A DNA stretch of 64,000 bases. It comes from Roseomonas alba. Lineage in GTDB: Bacteria; Pseudomonadota; Alphaproteobacteria; Acetobacterales; Acetobacteraceae. Every line of letters begins with the position of its first letter. Positions within the stretch are counted from its first letter, which is position 1. Under the pieces are notes generated by a model. The model was not told the origin of the DNA. It was given only the letters and a program-made list of their open reading frames with translations, and did no database searches. The stretch covers positions 372,001 through 436,000 of the forward strand of contig NZ_JAHYBZ010000006.1 of NCBI RefSeq assembly GCF_019430885.1, written 5' to 3'. The translations under genes were made by a program, and so were the position numbers. Positions 44,887 to 53,776 of this stretch are shown here, piece after piece.

Positions 44887-46062
44887 TTACGCCAGAAGGT
44901 CCAGGGCGGCGCGGGACAGGGCCTCGACGCCATGGGCGATGCAGCGCTCGTCAGGCTGGTAGAAGGCGTTGTGCAGGCGGTCGTCGCGGCCGGGCGCGCC
45001 GGAGCCGATGCGCAGCTGGAACGCCGGGGCACGCGCGGCGAACGCGGCGAAATCCTCGGACCCCATGGAGGGCTCACCCTCCTCCGGCGCCACGCCGGTC
45101 TGCCGCGCGACGGACGCCAGTACCGGTTCCAACACCCGGTCATCGTTCACCAGCGCCGGCACCATGCGCTGGTAACGCATGTCGCAGCGCACCCGCATCG
45201 TTGCCTGCAATCCGCCGGCGAGGCGCTTCAGCGCGGCTTCGGCGGTGTCGCGCGCATCGCCGTGCAGCGTGCGGATCGTACCCTTCAGCGCCACGCGCTC
45301 GGGGATGATGTTGTAGGTCGTGCCGCCCTGCACCATGCCGACGGTGACGACCGCCGGGTGCAGCGGCCTGATCTCGCGGCTCACCACGGTCTGCGCCTGG
45401 CTGATGAAGGCGGCGGCGGCGACGATCGGATCGACCGCCGCATAAGGGTGCGCGGCATGGCCCGACTTGCCCTGCACCACCAGATCGAAACGGTCCGAGG
45501 CCGCGAGGCAGGCACCGCGGACGAAGCCGAAGCTACCCACCGGCATGTCGGGATGGTTGTGGAACCCGATCGCGAGATCGACGCCATCGGCGGCGCCATC
45601 CGCGATCATCGCGGCGGCGCCTTCCAGCACCTCCTCGGCCGGCTGGAAGATCAGCCGAACCGTGCCGGCGAGCTGCGGCGCGAGGTCCTTCAGCACGGCG
45701 GCGACGCCCAGCAGCGTCGCGGTGTGGATGTCGTGCCCGCATGCGTGCATCTGTCCATCCACGGTTGAGGCATAGTCGCTCTCTGCTTCTTCATGGATCG
45801 GCAATGCGTCCATGTCCGCGCGGATCGCGAGGGTTGGACCGGGTCGGCCGCCGCGGATCTCACCCACCACGCCGGTCACGCCCACCCCGGTGCGGTGCGC
45901 GATGCCGAGGCGCGACAGTTCCGCGGCGACGATGCCGGCGGTGCGGGTCTCCTGGAAGGCGAGCTCAGGCACGCGGTGGATGTCGCGGCGCAGCGCGATG
46001 AGGCGCGGGGCAGCCGCTGCAGTGGCCTCGCGGATCGCGCGCTGCGGGTCGTTGGCGAGCAT
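44887..46062 (-). CDS. M20-family amidohydrolase (hippurate hydrolase/IAA-amino-acid hydrolase type)
   Basis: The 391-residue metallopeptidase has RRDIHRVPELAFQE, the metal site HACGHDIHTA (about 104-113), LIFQPAEEV with the catalytic Glu, and the C-terminal MGSEDFAAF. These are hallmarks of the AbgB/hippuricase subfamily, which releases amino acids from N-acyl amides. The start at 46062 (MLANDPQRAIREATAAA) fits family length; a further 63 codons upstream are unlikely. It is divergent from the tctC gene, with 149 bases holding two palindromes between starts. Confidence 0.9.
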   Translation of the reverse strand: MLANDPQRAIREATAAAAPRLIALRRDIHRVPELAFQETRTAGIVAAELSRLGIAHRTGVGVTGVVGEIRGGRPGPTLAIRADMDALPIHEEAESDYASTVDGQMHACGHDIHTATLLGVAAVLKDLAPQLAGTVRLIFQPAEEVLEGAAAMIADGAADGVDLAIGFHNHPDMPVGSFGFVRGACLAASDRFDLVVQGKSGHAAHPYAAVDPIVAAAAFISQAQTVVSREIRPLHPAVVTVGMVQGGTTYNIIPERVALKGTIRTLHGDARDTAEAALKRLAGGLQATMRVRCDMRYQRMVPALVNDDRVLEPVLASVARQTGVAPEEGEPSMGSEDFAAFAARAPAFQLRIGSGAPGRDDRLHNAFYQPDERCIAHGVEALSRAALDLLA

Positions 46063-46141
46063 GGCGTTCAGGTCCGATGCGTGAAAAATGCTGCGCGGAG
46101 CATAGGTGAGCCACTCGTGCAGGCAAGGCATTGCCAGGGTT

Positions 46142-46174
46142 TCACGTGACCACTGACTTGTCGCGGGGCAAGTC
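46142..46174. promoter_or_regulatory. palindromes between amidohydrolase and tctC
   Basis: TCACGTGA (46142-46149) and GACTTG-8-CAAGTC (46155-46174) lie within the 149-base divergent intergenic region. Either could bind a regulator controlling both the hydrolase and the transporter. No regulator gene adjoins, so this is only a candidate. Confidence 0.35.
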
Positions 46175-46211
46175 GCATGCCATAGGGCCATTCGGGAAGA
46201 GGGGAGGTTCA

Positions 46212-47189
46212 ATGTCCTGGGCGATCCGCCGCCGTGCTCTGTTTGCTGCATCCGCGATGGTGCCGATGACGGTGCAGCGTGCCTTCGCGCAGGCGTGGCC
46301 CTCGCAGAACATCAAGCTCGTCGTGCCCTTCGCACCCGGCGGAACCACGGATATCGTCGCGCGCCTCGTGGCCTCGGGCCTGCAGGAACGGCTGGGCGTC
46401 GTGGTGGTGGTCGAAAACCGGGCCGGCGCCGGCGCCACGATCGGCAGCGAGGCCGTCGCGCGTTCCGCCCCCGATGGCTACACGATGGTCATGTCGAACA
46501 TCGCCAGCCACGCCATCAGCCCGGCGCTGTATGGCCATCGCGTGCGCTATGATCCGGTCAGGGATTTCGCACATGCGGCGCTGGTCGTGACCAATCCTTC
46601 GGTCTGGGTGGCCAATCCGAATGCGGGGCTGCGCACCCTCGCCGATGTCGCCGCCAAGGCGCGAGCGCCGGGCGGGCTCGATGTCGCGACCTCGGGCGTC
46701 GGGTCGTCGAACCACATGATGGTGGTGGAGATGAGCCGGCTCCTCGGGGTTGAGTTGAACCACATCCCGTTCCGCGGCGCGGGCCCGGCCATGCAGGCGG
46801 TGATCGCGGGCCAGGTGCCGGTGATGTCGGACAGCCTGCCCTCCTCCGTCGCCCATATCCGGCAGGGATCGGTGGTGCCACTTGGCATGGCCTCGGCCCA
46901 GCGGCACCAGGCTTTCCCAGATATCCCGACCTTCCGTGAGCAGGGTTTCGACGTCGCGAGCGAGTCCTGGTTCGGACTCTCCTTTCCAGCCGGCACGCCG
47001 GCTGTCATCGTGGAACGGATGAACCGGGAGACGCGGGCGGTTCTGGCCGACCCCGACATCCGGGCGCGTTTCGTCGAACTGGGCGGGGCCTCGGGGGACC
47101 TGTCCGTGGACGGTTACACGGATTTCGTGCGTCGGGAGGTCGCCGCGTGGGCGCCGCTCGTGCGGGCTTCCGGCGCGTCGGTCGACTAG
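46212..47189 (+). CDS. tctC: tripartite tricarboxylate transporter binding protein (TctC/Bug)
   Basis: The 325-residue periplasmic binding protein has a signal peptide with a twin-Arg-like start (MSWAIRRRALFAASAMVPMT, cleavage near AFAQ). The Bug signatures are PFAPGGTTDIVAR, NRAGAGATIGSEAVARS, and the VATSGVGSSNHMMVVEM and FRGAGPAMQAVIAGQ segments. It captures a carboxylate for the TctAB membrane complex encoded next. The ribosome binding site GGGGAGG ends five bases before the ATG. It is the first gene of tctCBA. Confidence 0.93.
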   Translation: MSWAIRRRALFAASAMVPMTVQRAFAQAWPSQNIKLVVPFAPGGTTDIVARLVASGLQERLGVVVVVENRAGAGATIGSEAVARSAPDGYTMVMSNIASHAISPALYGHRVRYDPVRDFAHAALVVTNPSVWVANPNAGLRTLADVAAKARAPGGLDVATSGVGSSNHMMVVEMSRLLGVELNHIPFRGAGPAMQAVIAGQVPVMSDSLPSSVAHIRQGSVVPLGMASAQRHQAFPDIPTFREQGFDVASESWFGLSFPAGTPAVIVERMNRETRAVLADPDIRARFVELGGASGDLSVDGYTDFVRREVAAWAPLVRASGASVD

Positions 47190-47227
47190 CAGTTTTTCAA
47201 CGTCTTCGATTGGGTGGGCGAAAGCGG

Positions 47228-47824
47228 ATGAAGCTGAATACAAAGGACCTGATCTCGGCCGCGATACTTATCGCGTTCGCGGTCGTCGGACTATGGTTGA
47301 ACATGGACCACACACTGGGCAGTGCGCGCCGCATGGGTCCCGGCTACATGCCGATGCTGGCCTTCTGGCTGCTGCTCGGCCTGTCCGTGATCGTGCTGGT
47401 GCTCGGCCTGTTCAACGGGCCGGACCCGATCGAGAAGTGGACCGGCCCGGAAACCCTGTTCCTGATCCTTGGTGCCGCCGGCGGCACCGCGGCGGGGCTG
47501 GTCGCGGCGCATATGGACGGCTGGGTGTCGTCGAGCTGGAACCCGCTCGGTATCGGCCTGTTCGTCGGCTGCATGATCCCGAGCATCGTGAAGTCGTGGC
47601 GCCCCCTCTTTCTGGTCAGTGCCGCGTTCTCGCTGTTCGGCCTGGTGCTTGAGCCGCTGGGGCTGATGGTCGCCATCGCCGCGTCGGTGATCCTGTCTGC
47701 CTTCGCCGACGAAACGCACAAGCCGGCCGGCGTCGCCGGGCTGGTGGTTTTCCTCTGCGTGCTGTGCTGGGCGGTGTTCATCTACGAACTCGACATCCGC
47801 GTGCCAGTCTGGCCGGTCTTTTAA
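47228..47824 (+). CDS. tctB: tripartite tricarboxylate transporter small membrane subunit (TctB)
   Basis: The 198-residue protein has about five hydrophobic helices, starting LISAAILIAFAVVGLWL. The RRMGPGYMPMLAFWLLLGLS segment is the conserved TctB signature near residues 34-53. It is the small membrane subunit of the carboxylate/cation symporter. It lies 38 bases after tctC and 18 bases before tctA. Confidence 0.92.
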   Translation: MKLNTKDLISAAILIAFAVVGLWLNMDHTLGSARRMGPGYMPMLAFWLLLGLSVIVLVLGLFNGPDPIEKWTGPETLFLILGAAGGTAAGLVAAHMDGWVSSSWNPLGIGLFVGCMIPSIVKSWRPLFLVSAAFSLFGLVLEPLGLMVAIAASVILSAFADETHKPAGVAGLVVFLCVLCWAVFIYELDIRVPVWPVF

Positions 47825-47842
47825 GGACAGGAAGCGGAACCC

Positions 47843-49348
47843 ATGGACCTCGTCACGAACCTGGCGCACGGCTTCGGCGTCGCGCTGACACTCAACAACC
47901 TTCTCTTCTGCTTCATCGGCTGCATCATCGGCACCGCGATCGGCGTGCTGCCGGGCATCGGCCCGGTCGCGACGATCTCGCTGCTGCTGCCGATCACCTT
48001 CGGCCAGCCTGCCACGACGGCCATCATCATGCTCGCCGGCATCTACTACGGCGCCCAGTATGGCGGTTCGACCACGGCCATCCTGCTGAACCTGCCCGGT
48101 GAGGTCAGTTCGGTCGTCACAACGCTCGAAGGCTACAAGATGGCCCGCAACGGGCGAGCGGGCGCGGCGCTGACCATTGCGGCCGTCGGTTCCTTCTTCG
48201 CCGGCACGGTCGCGACCATCCTGGTCGCCGCATCCGGCCCGCTGCTGACGCAGGTGGCGCTGTCCTTCGGCCCGGCAGACTACTTCTCGCTGATGTTCCT
48301 CGGCCTCGTCATCTCCGCCGTGCTCGCGCAGGGCTCGGTGGTGAAGTCGATCGCGATGGTGGTGTTCGGCGTCTCGCTCGGCATGGTCGGCACGGACGTG
48401 CAGACGGGCCAGCAGCGCTTCACCTTCGGCATCCCGGAACTGTCGGACGGCGTCGGCTTCGTCTCGATCGCCATGGGCATGTTCGGCATCGCCGAGATCA
48501 TCCTCAACCTCGAGCGCCCGGAAGCGCGCTCGGTCATGTCCGGCAAGGTCGGCAGCCTGATGATGACGCGTGAGGAAGTCCGGCGCTCCATCCCGTCCGT
48601 GCTGCGCGGCACGGCGGTGGGCTCCATCCTCGGCATCCTGCCGGGTGGTGGCGCGGCGCTGTCCTCCTTCGGCTCCTACATGATGGAGCGCAAGCTCTCG
48701 AAGTACCGCCACCAGTTCGGGTCCGGTGCGATCGAGGGCGTGGCCGGTCCGGAATCGGCGAACAATGCCGCCTCCCAGACCTCGTTCATTCCGCTGCTCA
48801 CCCTCGGCATCCCGGCCAACGCCGTGATGGCGCTGATGGTCGGCGCGCTGATCATCCAGGGCATCCAGCCCGGCCCCCGCATGGTGGAGGCCCAGCCGGA
48901 CCTGTTCTGGGGCCTGATCGCGTCGATGTGGATCGGCAACCTGATGCTGTTGGTCATCAACCTGCCGATGGTCGGCATGTGGGTGAAGCTGCTCGCGGTG
49001 CCCTACCGCCACATGTACCCGTCCATCATGATCTTCTGCGCGATCGGCGTGTACTCGCTGCAGAACAACGTGTTCGACGTGTACCAGACGGTGGTCTTCG
49101 GCATCTTCGGCTACCTCTGCTCGAAGCTGCGGCTTGAGGGCGCGCCGATGCTGATCGGCTTCGTGCTCGGCCCGATGATGGAAGAGCACCTGCGCCGCGC
49201 GATGCTGCTGTCCCGCGGCGACCCCATGGTGTTCATCGAGCGCCCGATCAGCGCGACGATGCTCGGCATCGCGGCCGTCGCCCTGGTCGCCATGCTCCTG
49301 CCCAACATCCGCAAGGGCAAGGACGCGGCCCTGGCGGAAGGCGGCTGA
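47843..49348 (+). CDS. tctA: tripartite tricarboxylate transporter large membrane subunit (TctA)
   Basis: The 501-residue protein has about 11-12 helices. Family motifs are IGVLPGIGPVATISLLLPIT (about 34-53), YYGAQYGGSTTAILLNLPGE, and GILPGGGAALSSFGSY followed by FGSGAIEGVAGPESANNAA. It is the transport subunit that works with TctB and TctC. The operon ends with a strong intrinsic terminator 35 bases downstream. Confidence 0.95.
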   Translation: MDLVTNLAHGFGVALTLNNLLFCFIGCIIGTAIGVLPGIGPVATISLLLPITFGQPATTAIIMLAGIYYGAQYGGSTTAILLNLPGEVSSVVTTLEGYKMARNGRAGAALTIAAVGSFFAGTVATILVAASGPLLTQVALSFGPADYFSLMFLGLVISAVLAQGSVVKSIAMVVFGVSLGMVGTDVQTGQQRFTFGIPELSDGVGFVSIAMGMFGIAEIILNLERPEARSVMSGKVGSLMMTREEVRRSIPSVLRGTAVGSILGILPGGGAALSSFGSYMMERKLSKYRHQFGSGAIEGVAGPESANNAASQTSFIPLLTLGIPANAVMALMVGALIIQGIQPGPRMVEAQPDLFWGLIASMWIGNLMLLVINLPMVGMWVKLLAVPYRHMYPSIMIFCAIGVYSLQNNVFDVYQTVVFGIFGYLCSKLRLEGAPMLIGFVLGPMMEEHLRRAMLLSRGDPMVFIERPISATMLGIAAVALVAMLLPNIRKGKDAALAEGG

Positions 49349-49383
49349 GGCTAGTACCGACCGGCTAGGTTGGTCGGATGATT

Positions 49384-49425
49384 GGAAGGCGGGTTCCCTG
49401 GGGGACCCGCCTTCCGCGTTTTTTT
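49384..49425 (+). terminator. intrinsic terminator of tctCBA
   Basis: GGAAGGCGGGT (49384-49394) pairs perfectly with ACCCGCCTTCC (49405-49415), followed by GCG and seven Ts (49419-49425). This is the clearest rho-independent terminator in the window. Confidence 0.9.
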
Positions 49426-49439
49426 GGTGCCTCAAACGC

Positions 49440-49655
49440 CGGCGCCGGCATCCGCCGGCTTGGCTTTCGCGCCGTGCACTGGCGCGCCGGGGTTGCTGTT
49501 GGACTGGGCGCGGTCGCACTTCGCGCTCCCGGATCGCGGCAGGGCCGCGATCCGTTGGGGCGCGCTCTCCGCCGGTTGGGCGACCGCGTGGCGCCGCGCG
49601 CCTTGCCGACAGTCAGAAAAAGGAGGGGGTGCGGGGGAGTTCCCTCCCCCACCCT
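49440..49655. repeat. Intergenic repeat C, copy 1
   Basis: It aligns with 51740-51940 along most of its length: TTTCGCGCCGTGCACTG, then CTGGGCGCGGTCGC, then GCCGCGCGCCTTGCCGACAG, then a G-rich end GGGGGAGTT. It contains the perfect hairpin GGATCGCGGC-AGG-GCCGCGATCC. It fills the space between the tctA terminator and the convergent thioesterase gene. Confidence 0.8.
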
Positions 49656-49658
49656 GCC

Positions 49659-50111
49659 CTACGCCTTCGGCCGCGGCGTGCTGAACACCCCGCTAGCCCG
49701 CAGCACCGGCATCCCGTCCGCCTCGAACCGTCCTTCCACGAACATCAGCCGTGACGTCCGGCGCAGCAGGGCCGGCCGGCATTCCAGCCAAGCCCCGAGT
49801 GGGGCGGGGGCCAGGTAGTCCGACACCAGGCTGACCGTGATGAAATTCCCCGGCGTGCCGGCCTGTTCCAGTCCGCCGATGCCCAGCACCAGGTCCGCGA
49901 AGGTCGCGAGCATCCCGCCATGGGCCACCGAGTGGCTGTTGCAGTGCCGCCGTTCCAGCCGGATGCCGAAGGTCGAGCCCCCTTCCCCCGGCCGCAGCCA
50001 GATCGGGCCGATCGGTTCCAGGAACGGTCCCCCGGCCCGCCGGGGCGCGAAACCCTCCGGGATTCCGGGCGCGCCTTCGAGCACGCCATCCGCCGCCCTG
50101 CCGTCCACCAT
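49659..50111 (-). CDS. hotdog-fold thioesterase (PaaI/YdiI type)
   Basis: The 150-residue protein has the hotdog core: HCNSHSVAHGGMLATFADLV (residues about 56-75, with the His-Gly-Gly-x-x-x-x-x-x-Asp arrangement), ITVSLVSDYLAPAPLG and FVEGRFEADG. It probably hydrolyses an acyl-CoA. The ATG at 50111 gives MVDGRAADGVLEGAPG. It is divergent from the mannose enzyme gene; the 162 bases between contain no recognised site. Confidence 0.85.
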   Translation of the reverse strand: MVDGRAADGVLEGAPGIPEGFAPRRAGGPFLEPIGPIWLRPGEGGSTFGIRLERRHCNSHSVAHGGMLATFADLVLGIGGLEQAGTPGNFITVSLVSDYLAPAPLGAWLECRPALLRRTSRLMFVEGRFEADGMPVLRASGVFSTPRPKA

Positions 50112-50273
50112 GCCGCATCCTTCTGCCGATCGGGCGCCCCGGAGCGTTCGAGCCCCGGGGCAGTCATGATCCAGGCCATGGCACAGCATGCCGCAGGCGC
50201 GAAGAGGCCGCCTTCCAATTGCCGCCTTTGCATCGCATACGGGAACCATTCGCGTAGCAGACCACCGGACGAC

Positions 50274-51695
50274 ATGACCCAGACGACCTCGCAGATCCTG
50301 CCCGTCATTCTCTCGGGCGGCACCGGCACCCGCCTGTGGCCGCTGTCGCGGGAGGGCTATCCGAAGCAGTTCTGGCCGCTGGCCTCGGACAAGCCGATGC
50401 TGGCGGAGACGGCGGCACGCGCCGAGGGGGCAGGCTTCCTGCCGCCGATGGTCGTCTGCAATGAGGCGCACCGCTTCCTCGTCGCCGAGCAGCTCCGCGG
50501 CCATGGCGCACGCATCGTGCTGGAGCCCGCTGGGCGCAACAGCGCGCCTGCCATCGCCGCGGCCGCGCTGCTGGCCGAGGAGGCCGGCCCCGAAACCGTC
50601 ATGTGGATCATGGCGGCGGATTCGGCGATCGGCGACCTGCCGGCGCTGAAGGCCGCGCTGGACCAGGCGGCGGCGGCGGCGCGGTCCGGCTGGATCGTGA
50701 CCTTCGGCATGAAGCCGACGGCGCCCGAGACCGGCTACGGCTATATCGAGTCCGGCCATGCCCTGCCCGGCCTGTCGGGCGTTCAGGCGGTGGCGCGCTT
50801 CGTTGAGAAGCCGGACGGCGCGCGCGCGGGCGAGTTCGTCGCCGGGGGCAAGCATCTGTGGAATTCAGGCATGTTCGTCGCGACGGCGGCGACACTGCTG
50901 GCGGAGCTCGAGCGCTACGAACCCGCCTTGCTCGCCGCGGTGCGCAGCGCGGTCGAGGGAGCGAAGCGCGACCTCGACTTCGTGCGTCTTGCCCCTGAAG
51001 CCTTCGTCTCCGCGCCGTCCATCTCGATCGACTATGCGGTCATGGAGCGCACCGACCATGCGGCGGTGGTGCCCGCTGCCATGGGCTGGTCCGACATCGG
51101 GTCGTGGAACTCGCTGTGGGAGATCAGCGGCAAGGACGCCGCCGGCAATGCAACGCTGGGGCCGATCGAGCTGGTCGATGCGAAGAACTGCCTGGTGCGC
51201 AGCGAAGGCATCGTGACCGGCGTGGTGGGGCTGGAAGATGCCGTCGTCGTGGTGACCGACGATGCGGTGCTGGCGATGCACCGCAGCCGCGCCCAGGACG
51301 TGAAGAAGCTGGTCGACCAGCTCAAGGCCAAGGGCCGCAAGGAGGCGACGGAACACCGCCGCGCCTATCGGCCCTGGGGGCATTATGAGGGTCTGATCCT
51401 CGGCGACCGCTTCCAGGTGAAAAAGATCCAGGTGCGACCGGGTGCCAAGCTGTCGCTGCAGAAGCACTTCCACCGCGCGGAGCACTGGGTGGTCGTCTCC
51501 GGTACCGCCATCGTGCGGCGCGATGCGGAGGAGATCATGCTGCGCGAGAATGAAAGCGTATATCTGCCGCTCGGCTGCGTGCACCGGATGGAGAATCCGG
51601 GGATCATCCCGCTGGTGCTGATCGAGGTGCAGTCCGGGTCGTATCTCGGCGAGGACGATATCGTTCGCTACGAAGATACCTACGGCCGCGCGTAA
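50274..51695 (+). CDS. bifunctional mannose-1-phosphate guanylyltransferase/mannose-6-phosphate isomerase
   Basis: The 473-residue type II PMI-GMP has an N-terminal nucleotidyltransferase (LSGGTGTRLWPLSREGYPKQF, written in part as the GDP-mannose signature, and FVEKPDG) and a C-terminal cupin isomerase with RPWGHYEGL and LQKHFHRAEHWVVVSG. It supplies GDP-mannose for exopolysaccharide or LPS and is often named manC/xanB/algA. The ATG at 50274 (MTQTTSQILPVILSGG) matches the family; an upstream extension of 36 codons is unlikely. No other polysaccharide genes are adjacent. Confidence 0.94.
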   Translation: MTQTTSQILPVILSGGTGTRLWPLSREGYPKQFWPLASDKPMLAETAARAEGAGFLPPMVVCNEAHRFLVAEQLRGHGARIVLEPAGRNSAPAIAAAALLAEEAGPETVMWIMAADSAIGDLPALKAALDQAAAAARSGWIVTFGMKPTAPETGYGYIESGHALPGLSGVQAVARFVEKPDGARAGEFVAGGKHLWNSGMFVATAATLLAELERYEPALLAAVRSAVEGAKRDLDFVRLAPEAFVSAPSISIDYAVMERTDHAAVVPAAMGWSDIGSWNSLWEISGKDAAGNATLGPIELVDAKNCLVRSEGIVTGVVGLEDAVVVVTDDAVLAMHRSRAQDVKKLVDQLKAKGRKEATEHRRAYRPWGHYEGLILGDRFQVKKIQVRPGAKLSLQKHFHRAEHWVVVSGTAIVRRDAEEIMLRENESVYLPLGCVHRMENPGIIPLVLIEVQSGSYLGEDDIVRYEDTYGRA

Positions 51696-51739
51696 GCGCG
51701 CCGCAGCTATCATCGTAGCTGAGGTTTTTCCGTCCCTCA

Positions 51740-51940
51740 GACAGCGGGCGGGACGCATCCGCGGCCCTTGCCTTCGCGCCCTGTGCTGCCGCGCCGAGGA
51801 TCGCTGTCGGTCTGGGCGGGGTCGCGGCAGAGCCGCGATCCCGATGTTCGCCCGTCCCAGGATGGGCAATCAGGTCGCGCCGCGCGCCTTGCTGACAGCC
51901 AGAAAGAGGAGGGGCGCGGGGGAGTTCTCTTCCCCGCCCT
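51740..51940. repeat. Intergenic repeat C, copy 2
   Basis: It is the second full copy of the repeat at 49440-49655, including CTTCGCGCCCTGTGCTG, GTCTGGGCGGGGTCGCGGC, GCCGCGCGCCTTGCTGACAG and the G-rich end GCGGGGGAGTT. The hairpin TCGCGGC-AGA-GCCGCGA is retained. It lies between the convergent mannose enzyme and flavin reductase genes. Confidence 0.8.
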
Positions 51941-51943
51941 TTC

Positions 51944-52438
51944 TCACCCCGCCCCGATCGAGTGGTAATCCCGGCTGAACCAGATCAGCCCGCGGCTCGC
52001 CGCGCCCTGCCGCACGGCTTCGACCTCGGCGAAGATCACGCTGTGGGTGCCGCGTTCGATCACCTCGGCGATGCGGCAGTCGAAGGACACGGTCGCGCCA
52101 TCCAGCACGGGCGACCCCGTCTCGAGCAATCCCCAGCTCGCATGGGAGAAGCGCTCGATCATGTCGGCCTCGGCGCTGCGGCCGGCGAAGCGGCCCGACA
52201 GCTCTTCCTGCCCCGGGGCGAGGCTGTTCACGCAGAGCACGCCGTTGTCCTTGAACAGCCGGTTCTGCGGGCTGCCGCGGTTGAGGCAGACCAACAGGGT
52301 CGGCGGGTCATCGGTGACCGAGCAGACGGCGCTGACCGTCAGGCCGCCCAGGCCCGAGGGGCCGTCGGTGGTGACGATGTTCACCGCGGCGCCCAATCGC
52401 GCCATGGCATCGCGGAATTCCTGACGCGTCACGGACAT
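51944..52438 (-). CDS. flavin reductase (HpaC/DIM6-NTAB family)
   Basis: The 164-residue protein has FRDAMARLGAAVNIVTTDGP, GGLTVSAVCSVTDDPPTLLV and CVNSLAPGQEELSGRFAG, the classic NAD(P)H:FMN reductase pattern of two-component monooxygenase partners. It should supply FMNH2. A plausible client is the NtaA-type monooxygenase at 40487-41845, about 10 kb away; this is inference. The gene is convergent with the mannose enzyme. Confidence 0.92.
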   Translation of the reverse strand: MSVTRQEFRDAMARLGAAVNIVTTDGPSGLGGLTVSAVCSVTDDPPTLLVCLNRGSPQNRLFKDNGVLCVNSLAPGQEELSGRFAGRSAEADMIERFSHASWGLLETGSPVLDGATVSFDCRIAEVIERGTHSVIFAEVEAVRQGAASRGLIWFSRDYHSIGAG

Positions 52439-52601
52439 CCAGCCAGTCCCCCGGCGGCCGGAGGCGCGGCCGCATGCTGATGAAATGCAATCTTGAAGAG
52501 GTGCGCGCGAGAGAGCGGCTGTGCAACCCTCTGATCGCAGGCCCCGGCACGCAATCGGCCTGGGGCTGCCGCGATACTGGCCTGATGGCGGCTGCCGATG
52601 C

Positions 52602-53111
52602 TCAGCGCTTCACCACACCGCCGCCACCGAAATTGCCGCCCCCGCCGAGATTGCCGCTGCCGCCACCACCGAAGTTGCCGCTGCCGGGACTGCCCCCACC
52701 GCCGCCGAAATTGCCGCCCCTGCCGGTCAGGTTGCCGCCACCACCGCCGCCCATCAGGTTGCCGCCGCCCGATCCCTGCGGATTGCGGAAGGCCTGGGTG
52801 ATCGCCTCGACCAGTTGCGCGCTGTCGTTGGACTGGTCGTTCACCCAGGCGAAGACTACCGCGATCCCCCGCGCGCTGATGCAGCGCACTGTCAGCGACT
52901 CCTCCCCGCGCCAGCCGAAGATGCTCTGGCGGTCGCGCGAGACGGTCGACTGGAAGCCGACGCCCTGCACCGCGCGCTGGCCCTGGTCGATGCAACTTTC
53001 CTGGTCGTTGGAGCGCAGTTCCACCCAGCCGGTGGACACCGAAGCCGACAGGGCCGGCAGCGCCGCCAGGCCGAAGGCAGCCGCGAGCGCGAAACGATGG
53101 ATGCGGGACAC
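52602..53111 (-). CDS. secreted protein with Gly/Asn/Phe-rich repeat tail
   Basis: The 169-residue protein starts at a GTG preceded by CAGGAGG. It has a signal peptide (about 1-23, FALAAAFGLAALPALSAS) and a globular region with two Cys (DQESCIDQGQ and LTVRCISARG) that may form a disulfide. The last 60 residues are built of GGGGNF/GGNL repeats. Glycine-rich tails of this type are often flexible or self-associating. I do not recognise the globular family. The GTG start is favoured because an earlier start adds 41 residues that lack a signal peptide. Confidence 0.75.
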   Translation of the reverse strand: MSRIHRFALAAAFGLAALPALSASVSTGWVELRSNDQESCIDQGQRAVQGVGFQSTVSRDRQSIFGWRGEESLTVRCISARGIAVVFAWVNDQSNDSAQLVEAITQAFRNPQGSGGGNLMGGGGGGNLTGRGGNFGGGGGSPGSGNFGGGGSGNLGGGGNFGGGGVVKR

Positions 53112-53148
53112 GGAAACCTCCTGCCGGTCACTTGTATTTCCGATGATA

Positions 53149-53691
53149 TTACCGTCGCGGTGCCGGCAGGCGATAGAGAAGGTGCCGCTGCAATGCGTGC
53201 CCGGCCGGCAGGCGCGGATGGTCGAAATCCCCATCCGGCCGCATGCCGAGCCGCTCCATCAGCCGCCAGGACGGTTCGTTCGCCGGGACGGTGAAGGCGA
53301 CGATCTCCGGCAGGCCGAGCGGGCCGAAGCCGAAATCGAGGGCAGCGCGCGCGGCTTCCCCGGCGAAGCCGCGGCGGCGGGCGGTGGGAGCGATGCGCCA
53401 GCCGATCTCGACCGCCGGGGTGAAGCGGGCCTGCCAGGGGATGGTGAGCAGGCCGACGACGCCAAGGAAGGCGGCATCGTCCCTGGCCTCGACCACCCAG
53501 AAGCCCCAGCCGTGATCGGTGAAATGGGCCTGGATGCGCGCGGCCCAGGCGTCGCTTTCCGCCCGCGTCATCACAGCGGGGAAGTGGCGCATGCTATCCG
53601 CGTCGCCATTGATGGCGAACAAGGGATCGAGGTCCTCCTCCCGCCAGGGGCGGAGGATCAGGCGGGGCGTCTCGAGGGTGACCGGGCGCAT
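53149..53691 (-). CDS. GNAT N-acetyltransferase (RimJ/RimL-like)
   Basis: The 180-residue GNAT protein begins LETPRLILRPWREEDLDPLF, the usual RimJ-type N-terminus. It has the acetyl-CoA-binding IAPTARRRGFAGEAARAALD and NEPSWRLMERLGM. It acetylates a protein N-terminus or small molecule; the target is unknown. The start at 53691 gives MRPVTLETPRLIL. It lies divergent from the CoA-transferase genes. Confidence 0.88.
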   Translation of the reverse strand: MRPVTLETPRLILRPWREEDLDPLFAINGDADSMRHFPAVMTRAESDAWAARIQAHFTDHGWGFWVVEARDDAAFLGVVGLLTIPWQARFTPAVEIGWRIAPTARRRGFAGEAARAALDFGFGPLGLPEIVAFTVPANEPSWRLMERLGMRPDGDFDHPRLPAGHALQRHLLYRLPAPRR

Positions 53692-53776
53692 GCGGCCTTC
53701 ATACACGGGGATGGGATGTGCTGCCCCTGGCCGCCCCGCTCGCCCCCGCGTAACATGACTGGCGGAGGAACTGCCG

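Noticed and set aside
46063..46251. N-terminal extension of the M20 amidohydrolase
   Set aside because: The additional 63 residues cross the divergent promoter region and do not resemble the family; the start at 46062 gives normal length.
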